NCBI GenBank assembly: GCA_964498725.1
Contig: CAZCHS010000020.1
Location: forward strand, 1 to 38,911
DNA: 38,911 bases
From: JAFGTP01 sp964498725
GTDB lineage: Bacteria > Fidelibacterota > UBA2242 > JAFGTP01
Reading direction: 5' to 3'
Positions 1-7,503 of this stretch are shown here, one piece after another. Below the pieces are notes generated by a model, which worked only from the letters and a program-made list of their open reading frames with translations, made no database searches and had not been told where the DNA came from. Position 1 is the first letter of the stretch, and each line of letters opens with the position of its first letter. The translations under genes were made by a program, and so were the position numbers.

Positions 1-53
1 TCGGGATGAACCTTCGACTTTCCCGATTCGATCGGGACGCGCTAACCGGACTG
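1..53 (-). pseudogene. Decayed tRNA fragment (D arm to partial T arm)
   Basis: Read on the minus strand from position 53, this stretch matches the intact tRNA-Pro at 294-368. Sixteen bases of the D-arm region (38-53 versus 341-356) are identical, and the variable-loop bases and the start of the T arm (GTTC-type) follow in the right order. The anticodon arm has been replaced by a perfect 7-bp hairpin (21-27 with 31-37), and the T arm is cut short, so no cloverleaf can form. It runs off or ends at the window edge. It is best read as the broken second copy of a tRNA left beside the GIY-YIG gene, whose stop codon lies inside it. Confidence 0.6.
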
Positions 54-290
54 AATCAGATATTCAATATATTTTCTGCTTTTCATCTTTTTAATTTTGG
101 TTTCCATTTTCACCGCTTCAGAGCGACTATTAAAAGACTTTATATAGACTATTTTCCATGGAATACCAGATCGGGTTGATTTGGACTGACTTGAATTATG
201 TTCATGAAACCGTCGTTCTAAATCATTGGTTTGACCAATATAATATTTGTCTTTTGATTTTGAGTATAATATGTAAACGATAAAAGCCAT
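42..290 (-). CDS. Small GIY-YIG (URI-type) nuclease
   Basis: This 82-residue protein is a complete single-domain GIY-YIG nuclease. The first motif is VYILYS (about residues 5-10) and the second YYIG (about 16-19). A catalytic Arg follows in the DLERR segment and the metal-binding Glu lies in KMETKIKK near residue 62. The length is normal for stand-alone members of the family, which are DNA strand-cleaving enzymes of mostly unknown target. The ATG begins only three bases after the 3' end of the upstream tRNA-Pro, so there is no room for its own ribosome-binding site. Its TAG stop lies inside a decayed copy of that tRNA. The setting suggests a tRNA-associated selfish or homing-like gene. That role is inferred; the family assignment is firm. 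Confidence 0.85.
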   Translation of the reverse strand: MAFIVYILYSKSKDKYYIGQTNDLERRFHEHNSSQSKSTRSGIPWKIVYIKSFNSRSEAVKMETKIKKMKSRKYIEYLIQSG

Positions 291-293
291 TAG

Positions 294-368
294 TCGGGGT
301 GAGAGGATTTGAACCTCCGACTTCTTCGTCCCGAACGAAGCGCGCTAACCGGACTGCGCTACACCCCG
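294..368 (-). tRNA. tRNA-Pro (CGG anticodon)
   Basis: On the minus strand a full cloverleaf can be drawn. The acceptor stem is CGGGGTG with CACCCCG. The D arm contains AGTCCGGTTA. The anticodon stem is CTTCG/CGAAG around the loop TTCGGGA, giving anticodon CGG (reads CCG, proline). The T arm is GGAGG-TTCAAAT-CCTCT, with one G-T pair, and the discriminator is A. The 3' CCA is not encoded (the next bases are CTA), so it must be added after transcription. The GIY-YIG start codon follows immediately. Confidence 0.95.
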
Positions 369-387
369 ATAATAAAAAGCAGGGTAA

Positions 388-417
388 TTTATAAGGAAAA
401 TTTTTAAAAGACAACAA
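388..417 (-). promoter_or_regulatory. Candidate sigma-70 promoter for tRNA-Pro
   Basis: On the minus strand TTGTTG (412-417) is followed after 18 bases by TATAAA (388-393). The tRNA 5' end lies about 19 bases further on. The spacing and distance fit a tRNA promoter, but the hexamers are not perfect. Confidence 0.4.
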
Positions 418-492
418 AATTTCTTGATTAAAAGCTTTGGTTAAAAGTACGCAAAAAGAGAAATTACTGAAAATACCAAACAAGAGGAATCA

Positions 493-3400
493 ATGAGATT
501 AATAACCGATTTACATATACATTCCCATTATTCCCTGGCAACCAGTAAACAACTGGCGCCGGAATACCTGGATCTATGGGGAAAGATGAAAGGGCTGCAA
601 GTGATTGCCAGCGGCGACTTTACCCATCCCGGCTGGATCAGTGAACTGCGGAGAAAAATTGAACCGGCGGAAGCGGGACTTTTTCAACTTAAAAAAGAAT
701 ACGAGATCGAACCGGCCCTGCATCGCTTCCGGTCAGCGGAATATTTCACGCGATTTATTCTCAGTGCGGAAATTAGCACCATTTATAAAAAGAATGGCAA
801 AGTGCGGAAGATCCATAGCATTGTTTTAGCGCCTGATTTTGATACCGTGGAAAAGATCCAGCAAAAACTGGTCAATATTGGCGGAAATATTACTTCCGAC
901 GGGCGACCAATTCTTGGACTGGACGCTAAAGACCTGCTGGAATTATGTCTGGATGTTTCTGAAAATATATATTTCATTCCGGCACATATCTGGACCCCCT
1001 GGTTTTCCGTATTGGGCGCCAAGTCAGGATTTGATTCCATCGAAGAATGTTTTGAAGATTTAACCCCTCATATTACCGCAATTGAAACCGGCCTCTCAAC
1101 CAACGCGCCGATGAACTGGATGTGTTCTTTTCTGGATAAGTATACCCTGCTCTCCAATTCCGATGCCCATTCCCCGGAAAAATTAGGACGAAACGCCAAT
1201 ATTATGGACTGCGATCTCTCCTATGACGGGATAATCCAATCAATAACTGATAAAAATGACAATCTATTCCTTGGCACCATTGATATGTATCCTCAGGAAG
1301 GTAAATATCATTATGATGGCCATCGCAAATGTGGTGTCCGGTATGACCCGGTGCAAACCCTGGAACACCGTGGGTTATGCGAAAAATGCGGGCGCAGGAT
1401 CACTGTTGGTGTAATGAATCGAATTGTTCAGTTATCGGACCGTGAAAATTTACATGAGCGTCCCAACCGGAAACCTTTCCACTCCATTATTCCATTGAAA
1501 GAAATCCTGTCTGAAATTACCGGTGTTGGCCCCAACACCAAAACAGTCTCCAAAAAATATAATGAAGTATTAATGCAATTGGGAAGTGAACTGGATATTC
1601 TTTTGAATATACCGGTAGAAAATATTGAAAAGAAAAGTGATGCCATATTAGCCGAAGCTGTCCGTAGAATGCGCTCAAAAGAAGTCTTTATCAGAGAAGG
1701 ATTTGACGGCGAGTACGGAACTGTCACGGTTTTCCATCCTGGTGAACTGGAACAGGACCGGTGTGCTCCAAAGCTTTTCCCCGAGGCTGTAAAGGAAGAA
1801 AAACCGGTTTACAAGAGCAAAAACCTGTTAAATATTTCTCTTGAAAAATTTCACGAACTCAGTCACGCTAGTACTGCAGTTCAGGAAGAAAAAACAACCT
1901 ATGTGAAGCCGGAATTAAATTCTGACCAGCAGCAGGCTGTTGAAGAAACAACGAGAACCTGCCTGGTTTTAGCCGGGCCGGGTACAGGAAAAACCAAAAC
2001 CCTGGTGAGTAAAATTGTCTATTTGCTCAGAAACAATCTTTTCAAGGCCGATCAGATACTGGCCATAACCTTTACTAACAAAGCGGCCGGCGAAATGAAA
2101 GAACGGCTGACAACTATTTTGAAAACAGGTGTCGATAAGCTGAATATTCTGACTTTTCATAAATTGGGACTGAATTTAATACGTGATAATCCTGCATTTT
2201 TTGGATACGCGGACGATTTTACTGTAATCGATGAGGATGAGCAGGAAGTGATCCTGAAAAAATTTGTTGCTGTGGAAAAAAGAAAAGCCAGAACAATCCG
2301 GCAGCGAATATCACTGTTTAAACAAAATGACATACCACTCAGCGAATATGAAAAAAATGTATTCAAAGGCTATCAGCAAAGCCTGAAAAAATCCAACATC
2401 CTTGATATTGATGACCTGGTTTATTTGGTCGTGAAAAAATTGCGTGAGCATAAGGAATTTCAACAACATCTGCAGCATAAATTCCGGTATATTCTGGTGG
2501 ATGAGTTCCAGGATATTAATCAAAGTCAGTTTGACCTGATCCGACTGATCACAGGGGACAATAATTTATTTGCCATTGGTGATGCAAACCAGTCAATTTA
2601 CGGATTCCGTGGTGCTGATGTTACTTTTATCAGAAATTTCAAACAGCATTTTCCAAAGGCCGTGATCATAAATTTTCTCACCAGTTATCGATGCAGCGGA
2701 AATATCCTCTCTGCCTCAGCGGATGTTATTCGTGAAAACCCGCTGAAAGGATTACAGAAAGGTGTAAAAATTCGTATCCATCAGGCCGCAACAGAACACA
2801 GTGAAGCTGAATATATTGCCCGGAAAATTGAAAGCCTGGCCGGCGGTTTGCGCTTTTTTTCTATGGATAGCGATGTTACTGACGGGTATGACGATGGTCA
2901 TGAATTCGCCTTGAATGACGTCGTTGTATTATGCCGCACAAAAGCCATGATGCCGGCTTTAACGACAGCCTTTAATAATCATGCCATACCCCATGAAGTC
3001 ATTGACAACCGGCCATTTTTTAAGGAAAAACCGGTTTCACAAATTCTGGATGTTTATAAGGTTTTGAATAATGCCGGTTATGGTCAATTAAAAAAGATTG
3101 ATCCTGAAATTTTAAAAACCATCAGTTTGGCAGAGCCTCCGGAAGATGTAATAACCAATATTGTTGAAAAAGCATTGCCGGACATTGATATCAACAATAA
3201 AGCGGTGTGTCGACTGATTGATATGGCAAAGCGCTATCCGGATCATGGTGATTTCATGCAAAATATTGTACTGGAAATCAATGAAGATTTCTATTCGCAA
3301 AAAACCGATAATGTTAAAATTATGACCCTGCACGCGTCAAAAGGGCTGGAGTTTAAGTATGTATTTATTGCCGGTTGTGAAAATAAGCTGCTGCCCTTTA

Positions 3401-3639
3401 CCCTTTACAAAAATTTGAAAACCGATTATGCTGAAGAACGCCGCCTGTTTTATGTCGGTATGACCCGAAGCAAAAAATACCTTCATCTGACCCATGTGAA
3501 GAAACGGAATATACGGGGTGTAAGATATCAGATGTCACCCAGTCCGTTTTTGGAAGCAATTAAAAGGGAATTGTTTAAAGAGGAAAAAAGCGAATATAAG
3601 AAAAAAGATCAGGCTGACAATCAGTTGACTTTATTCTAA
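493..3639 (+). CDS. EndoQ-like PHP endonuclease fused to UvrD-family helicase
   Basis: The 1048-residue protein has two parts. Residues 1 to about 400 match the endonuclease Q family: a PHP-type metal site (DLHIHSHYS at 6-14, GDFTHP at 41-46, SNSDAHS further on) and a zinc-finger-like segment with C280, C296 and C299 plus H277. Known EndoQ enzymes nick DNA on the 5' side of deaminated bases or abasic sites. From about residue 470 a superfamily 1A helicase follows: Walker A GPGTGKT near 494, motif II VDEFQD near 670, SIYGFRG, motif V LHASKGLEF near 944 and motif VI FYVGMTR near 985. GAGGAA precedes the ATG. The combination suggests damage nicking coupled to unwinding. The gene stands alone and overlaps the next, convergent gene by 9 bp. 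Confidence 0.88.
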   Translation: MRLITDLHIHSHYSLATSKQLAPEYLDLWGKMKGLQVIASGDFTHPGWISELRRKIEPAEAGLFQLKKEYEIEPALHRFRSAEYFTRFILSAEISTIYKKNGKVRKIHSIVLAPDFDTVEKIQQKLVNIGGNITSDGRPILGLDAKDLLELCLDVSENIYFIPAHIWTPWFSVLGAKSGFDSIEECFEDLTPHITAIETGLSTNAPMNWMCSFLDKYTLLSNSDAHSPEKLGRNANIMDCDLSYDGIIQSITDKNDNLFLGTIDMYPQEGKYHYDGHRKCGVRYDPVQTLEHRGLCEKCGRRITVGVMNRIVQLSDRENLHERPNRKPFHSIIPLKEILSEITGVGPNTKTVSKKYNEVLMQLGSELDILLNIPVENIEKKSDAILAEAVRRMRSKEVFIREGFDGEYGTVTVFHPGELEQDRCAPKLFPEAVKEEKPVYKSKNLLNISLEKFHELSHASTAVQEEKTTYVKPELNSDQQQAVEETTRTCLVLAGPGTGKTKTLVSKIVYLLRNNLFKADQILAITFTNKAAGEMKERLTTILKTGVDKLNILTFHKLGLNLIRDNPAFFGYADDFTVIDEDEQEVILKKFVAVEKRKARTIRQRISLFKQNDIPLSEYEKNVFKGYQQSLKKSNILDIDDLVYLVVKKLREHKEFQQHLQHKFRYILVDEFQDINQSQFDLIRLITGDNNLFAIGDANQSIYGFRGADVTFIRNFKQHFPKAVIINFLTSYRCSGNILSASADVIRENPLKGLQKGVKIRIHQAATEHSEAEYIARKIESLAGGLRFFSMDSDVTDGYDDGHEFALNDVVVLCRTKAMMPALTTAFNNHAIPHEVIDNRPFFKEKPVSQILDVYKVLNNAGYGQLKKIDPEILKTISLAEPPEDVITNIVEKALPDIDINNKAVCRLIDMAKRYPDHGDFMQNIVLEINEDFYSQKTDNVKIMTLHASKGLEFKYVFIAGCENKLLPFTLYKNLKTDYAEERRLFYVGMTRSKKYLHLTHVKKRNIRGVRYQMSPSPFLEAIKRELFKEEKSEYKKKDQADNQLTLF

Positions 3640-4872
3640 ATTTTTTCTTAGAAATTCAGGGGTGTGCCGGTATGATCGCTGTTGAGCAGGAAAACTATCC
3701 ATTCTTCCGGTTCCATTGGAAACTGTTTTGTAGATTAATTTTTTGAATTTTTCCAGGGGCAGTTTATGTCCTAAATAGCTGTATTTTTTGGCAACTTTTT
3801 TTAATTGTTTAATCTCTCCCGGCCAGTTGTAATCATTGAGAAAATTTTTGACCGCTATTGACAATTCAGGAACCTCCTGGTTCAGTTCTTTGCAAAAGCC
3901 GGCCACAAAGTGATTGAATAAAAATACAATATCTTCGCGTCTTTGGTTTAGTGGGGTGATAAAAAGATGCTCATCACATAATAATCTTGCCAGGGAAGGT
4001 AATAATAAAAATTCTTCGATAGCGGTTTGACATTTGAAGATACTGGTGGCGACAAATTGAATGGTTTTATTGCCGTCTTTATCATTAGACAATTCCCTGA
4101 TTCGTTTTGCCAGCCGGGACTGGGTTTGTAAATTCAACCCGGTTACATGATCAAGATAAACAATGCCTTTATATTTTGGATTCAAATAGTCTGTATAATA
4201 TTTTACCCCATTCTCATCATCAAACAGGAGGTCTTCAATATCCTTTTCAGAGAACTTTTTACAATTAATGTACAAATAATTTTTATCTTCAATGGGACTG
4301 TTATTGAAAATATAATCCACAAACCTGGATTTTCCGGAACCTGCCGGGCCTGAGATGAAAATATTTTTTTTCTCCAGGGCATATTTTCCGGCCAATTTGA
4401 CTTGATTTTTAAGATAATCATTTTTTGTCAGGGGTGTGGATTGTTTTCTGGACATTCGGCGGGAAAGAATCTGTTTGTTAATGTCCATTATTTTCATCTG
4501 CATATTCATATTGCATAACAATTCATTGGCTTTTAATATAATATCCACTTCGTTAAAATCAGATGTCAGATAGCAATCAATATTATGCTGGTCGAAATGA
4601 ACTCTTTTTAATGAACTGATGAGAATTACGCGGGTATTTTTCTTTTTGGGACATTGTTGTGAAATCGTCTCCAGTTCCGTCTTTGTTTCTATATGTATTA
4701 TAGCAAGGTGGTAATTGCTAAAAATATCATCTTTAGCAAGGGTTTCAAAATTATCAACGGGAGTAATATTGAACTTTAAGGGAATCAGATTTTCGAAGAT
4801 TCTCTGACGCAATCTATCACTTCTGGATGCAATTAATACATTCGGTATCAAATTCATAATGAATAAATCCAT
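3631..4872 (-). CDS. Degenerate NtrC-like protein: pseudo-receiver plus AAA+ domain
   Basis: The 413-residue protein has the outline of a sigma-54 response regulator but has lost its working parts. The first 120 residues look like a receiver fold, yet the acidic pocket is absent (ASRSD where DDD is expected) and His60 stands where the phosphorylated Asp should be. The AAA+ domain keeps Walker A (GPAGSGKS, 175-182), a RREDI segment near 311-315 and NWPGE near 349-353. The sigma-54 contact loop GAFTGA is missing (ENGVKYYT in its place), and Walker B reads YLDH, lacking the catalytic Glu. No C-terminal helix-turn-helix is evident. It probably binds but may not hydrolyse ATP, and should not activate sigma-54. 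A second in-frame ATG at 4857 is possible. Function unknown. Confidence 0.75.
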   Translation of the reverse strand: MDLFIMNLIPNVLIASRSDRLRQRIFENLIPLKFNITPVDNFETLAKDDIFSNYHLAIIHIETKTELETISQQCPKKKNTRVILISSLKRVHFDQHNIDCYLTSDFNEVDIILKANELLCNMNMQMKIMDINKQILSRRMSRKQSTPLTKNDYLKNQVKLAGKYALEKKNIFISGPAGSGKSRFVDYIFNNSPIEDKNYLYINCKKFSEKDIEDLLFDDENGVKYYTDYLNPKYKGIVYLDHVTGLNLQTQSRLAKRIRELSNDKDGNKTIQFVATSIFKCQTAIEEFLLLPSLARLLCDEHLFITPLNQRREDIVFLFNHFVAGFCKELNQEVPELSIAVKNFLNDYNWPGEIKQLKKVAKKYSYLGHKLPLEKFKKLIYKTVSNGTGRMDSFPAQQRSYRHTPEFLRKNLE

Positions 4873-4938
4873 TTTTTAAGACATTAAATTTTTTGTGCTC
4901 ATATATCTTTTCCGCTTTATTGCCTGATAGTTGTATGT

Positions 4939-4967
4939 ATTATAATTCGAAATAATTAAAAAGTCAA
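4939..4967 (-). promoter_or_regulatory. Sigma-70 promoter for the degenerate AAA+ gene
   Basis: On the minus strand TTGACT (4962-4967) and TATAAT (4939-4944) are separated by exactly 17 bases, close to the sigma-70 consensus. The predicted start of transcription lies about 60 bases before the ATG at 4872. Confidence 0.65.
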
Positions 4968-5072
4968 ACAAATAAATTAAAAAAATATCAGACCGGGGGA
5001 TCAGGGAAAAGTACCCAGGAAAAGCAAAGCGGATTTGATTTTGAATTCCAGCGGATAATTAAAAAAAATCAT

Positions 5073-5121
5073 ATAGAGCCAAAAAAATGATCCTGCTATT
5101 TTTCATAGAACCAAAAAATGA
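5073..5121 (+). repeat. Tandem direct repeat upstream of the glycan cluster
   Basis: Two near-identical copies of 17-18 bases, ATAGAGCCAAAAAAATGA (5073-5090) and ATAGAACCAAAAAATGA (5105-5121), begin 32 bases apart, close to three helical turns. They lie about 115-160 bases before the fucosidase start in an otherwise gene-free stretch (4873-5235). Such spacing is typical of paired sites for a transcription regulator, so an operator of the glycan-degradation genes is likely but unproven. I see no convincing sigma-70 promoter on the plus strand here. Confidence 0.5.
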
Positions 5122-5235
5122 ATATATTACAACACATTGCAGCGATTTTGCCGATTGCTTTCATCCGATCAATCTGATTATTCCGGTGAAAAATACGAGC
5201 GCAATAAAAAAATTTGTCAATTATTCGGAGGAATA

Positions 5236-7410
5236 TTGAAATTTAGAATCTTTTTAGCCTGCTTGATTTTAGTCAGTGTTTTAACAGCGCAGTATCAGGC
5301 GAACTGGGAATCTCTGGACCAAAAGCCTGTGCCGGAATGGTTCACCGACGCAAAATTTGGCGTGTTCATTCACTGGGGGCCCTATTCCGTGCCGGCCTGG
5401 TCGCCTAAAGGAACCTATGCCGAATGGTATCAATACTGGCTGCAAAACAGGGTTGTTTTTGGCAATGGCATTTATCAGGGCGATGAAGTTTATAATTACC
5501 ACAATCAACGCTACGGGCCGCATTTTTCCTATTACCGGTTTGGTGAGGAATTCAAAGCCGACCTTTTTAATCCTTCTGAATGGCAACAATTGCTGGTGAA
5601 TTCCGGTGCAAAATATGTTATCATAACCGCCAAACATCACGATGGCTATTCTCTCTGGCCCAGTGAAGAGGCCAATGACCGTGGATTTTACTGGAACAGT
5701 GTCGATACCGGCCCGCGAAAAGATTTGTTAAAATTGTTTTCAAATTCCATTCGCAAGACGGACCTTCATTTTGGGGTCTATTATTCTTTATATGAATGGT
5801 TTCATCCACTCTGGAACAGTGATAAGGAACTGTTTGTTGCCGAACATTTTCAGCCGCAATTCAAAGACCTGGTGGAAAATTATCAACCGGATATTCTATG
5901 GGGTGATGGTGAATGGGACATGACCTCCGCAGAATGGAAAACACCGGAATTGATTGCCTGGCTTTATAATGAATCCGTAGTCCGGGACAAAATCCTGATC
6001 AATGATCGCTGGGGAAGTGACACCCGGAAAAAACATGGCGGATACTACACCACTGAGTATAATGCCGATGAATCATTTCAACAACCCTGGGAAGAGTGCC
6101 GCGGAATGGGCTTTTCTTTTGGGTATAACCGCAATGAATCGATTGATGATTATAATTCCGCCCGCTCGCTTATTCTGATGCTGGCGGATATCGTTAGCCG
6201 GGGCGGTAATCTTTTATTGAATATTGGACCCGACGGACGCGGTCAAATTCCGGTAATTATGCAGGAGCGTTTGTTGCAAATTGGCCGCTGGCTGGCACTG
6301 AACGGCGAAGCGATTTATGGTACCAGACCCTGGAAAAATAAATGCCAGTGGACAGTAGGCCGGAAGTACGGCAAGACCAAAGACACCTATAGTGATGGTG
6401 ATTTTATTTTGAAAAAAACGGTTTCGCCGGATTCCGGTTTTGCCCGCAAAGAGATATTGTTTACAGCAAAAAAAGATACCTTATACGCAATTTGTCCAAA
6501 ATATCCCGCTGAAAAATTGCTGATTAAAAACCTCAACCTGCGCCATGACAGCCAGGTGCAAATGATCGTTTCAGAAGAGCCGCTTCAATGGGAAAACAGG
6601 GGAACTGACCTGCAAATCCAAATACCGGCATACGATCCGGAAATTTTCCGGGATGCAGCAGATTATGCTTATGTATTCAAAATTGTTGGTGTTAATCAGA
6701 AAAAATTAAAGGCACCGCTAATTAGTGTTGACTATGCAACTATTCAGGCAGATCCGGTAGTAACCCTCAAAACTGACGAAGATTCTTGTGATATATATTA
6801 TACACTGGACGGCAGCAGGCCTGATACGAGTGCGATAAAGTATCAGGAACCGGTATCAATTACCAAAACGTTGACATTAAAGGCGATTTGCTATGACCGG
6901 AAAGGAACTCTATCACTGGTCAGTTCCCGGTTTATAAAAAAGATCACCCAGTTTGAAAATATAAAACTCGTCTATCCGCCACATAAAAATTTTCAGGCCG
7001 AGGGTGCAATTACTCTTTGTGACGGTATTTACGGTGATGAAAATGAACTATCGGGAAAATATTTAGGATTCCACGGAAAAGACATGATCGCGGAAATTAC
7101 TTTACCCCAAAATAAATTAATTAATTCTGTTGCAATCAGCGCTTTAAATAAGCCTGATTCAGCAATTATATTTCCCCGTGAGTTTGAAATCTATAAAGCT
7201 GTTGACAATATAAATTTTGAGTATGTTAAAAAAAAGGTATTGCCTGAAATTCCCCGCAATACCAGCCATAAAAAATTCATTTTGGAAGTTCCGATACAAA
7301 GTGCCGGAGCAATCCGGGTATTCGTGAAAAATTATGGCAAATTACCCTCATGGCATCCAAACAGCGGTGAAGATGCCTGGCTGTTCATTGATGAAATAAC
7401 AGTGCAATAA
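5236..7410 (+). CDS. Secreted alpha-L-fucosidase, GH29, with two C-terminal accessory domains
   Basis: A TTG start at 5236 is preferred. GGAGGA ends three bases upstream and translation from it opens directly with a signal peptide (hydrophobic LACLILVSVLTA, then Q). An ATG at 5137 would add 33 charged residues before it. The 724-residue product has a GH29 barrel: KFGVFIHWG, ITAKHHDGYSLW, then DILWGDGEW with the likely nucleophile Asp224 (TTG numbering), and LLNIGPDGRG. From about residue 494 comes a chitobiase/HexA C-terminal-like domain (YYTLDGSRPDTS), then from about 575 a discoidin-like beta-sandwich ending LFIDEITVQ. The same pair ends the beta-galactosidase at 9202. It should release alpha-fucose from glycans outside the cytoplasm. 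Confidence 0.92.
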   Translation: MKFRIFLACLILVSVLTAQYQANWESLDQKPVPEWFTDAKFGVFIHWGPYSVPAWSPKGTYAEWYQYWLQNRVVFGNGIYQGDEVYNYHNQRYGPHFSYYRFGEEFKADLFNPSEWQQLLVNSGAKYVIITAKHHDGYSLWPSEEANDRGFYWNSVDTGPRKDLLKLFSNSIRKTDLHFGVYYSLYEWFHPLWNSDKELFVAEHFQPQFKDLVENYQPDILWGDGEWDMTSAEWKTPELIAWLYNESVVRDKILINDRWGSDTRKKHGGYYTTEYNADESFQQPWEECRGMGFSFGYNRNESIDDYNSARSLILMLADIVSRGGNLLLNIGPDGRGQIPVIMQERLLQIGRWLALNGEAIYGTRPWKNKCQWTVGRKYGKTKDTYSDGDFILKKTVSPDSGFARKEILFTAKKDTLYAICPKYPAEKLLIKNLNLRHDSQVQMIVSEEPLQWENRGTDLQIQIPAYDPEIFRDAADYAYVFKIVGVNQKKLKAPLISVDYATIQADPVVTLKTDEDSCDIYYTLDGSRPDTSAIKYQEPVSITKTLTLKAICYDRKGTLSLVSSRFIKKITQFENIKLVYPPHKNFQAEGAITLCDGIYGDENELSGKYLGFHGKDMIAEITLPQNKLINSVAISALNKPDSAIIFPREFEIYKAVDNINFEYVKKKVLPEIPRNTSHKKFILEVPIQSAGAIRVFVKNYGKLPSWHPNSGEDAWLFIDEITVQ

Positions 7411-7503
7411 ATGATTTTTTTCTTTGTAAATGTTTGTGCGAGTATTAGTTTTTTTCATAGTTTCAAAAATTATCCCCGGCATAATTTTATCCAGGAGTTT
7501 CAT

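Noticed and set aside
1..53. Possible tRNA-Ser with a CGA anticodon
   Set aside because: The loop would give CGA, but there is no long variable arm, the T arm is truncated and the match is to tRNA-Pro; it is a fragment.
223..483. Reading frame of 86 codons across the tRNA-Pro on the minus strand
   Set aside because: Its middle is a translation of the tRNA itself and its end lies in the first codons of the nuclease in another frame; no ribosome-binding site or family match.
3631..4872. Sigma-54-dependent activator
   Set aside because: The GAFTGA loop, the Walker B Glu and a DNA-binding domain are missing, so this function is not supported.
5137..5235. ATG at 5137 as fucosidase start
   Set aside because: It puts 33 polar residues before the signal peptide and lacks a ribosome-binding site, while TTG at 5236 follows GGAGGA.
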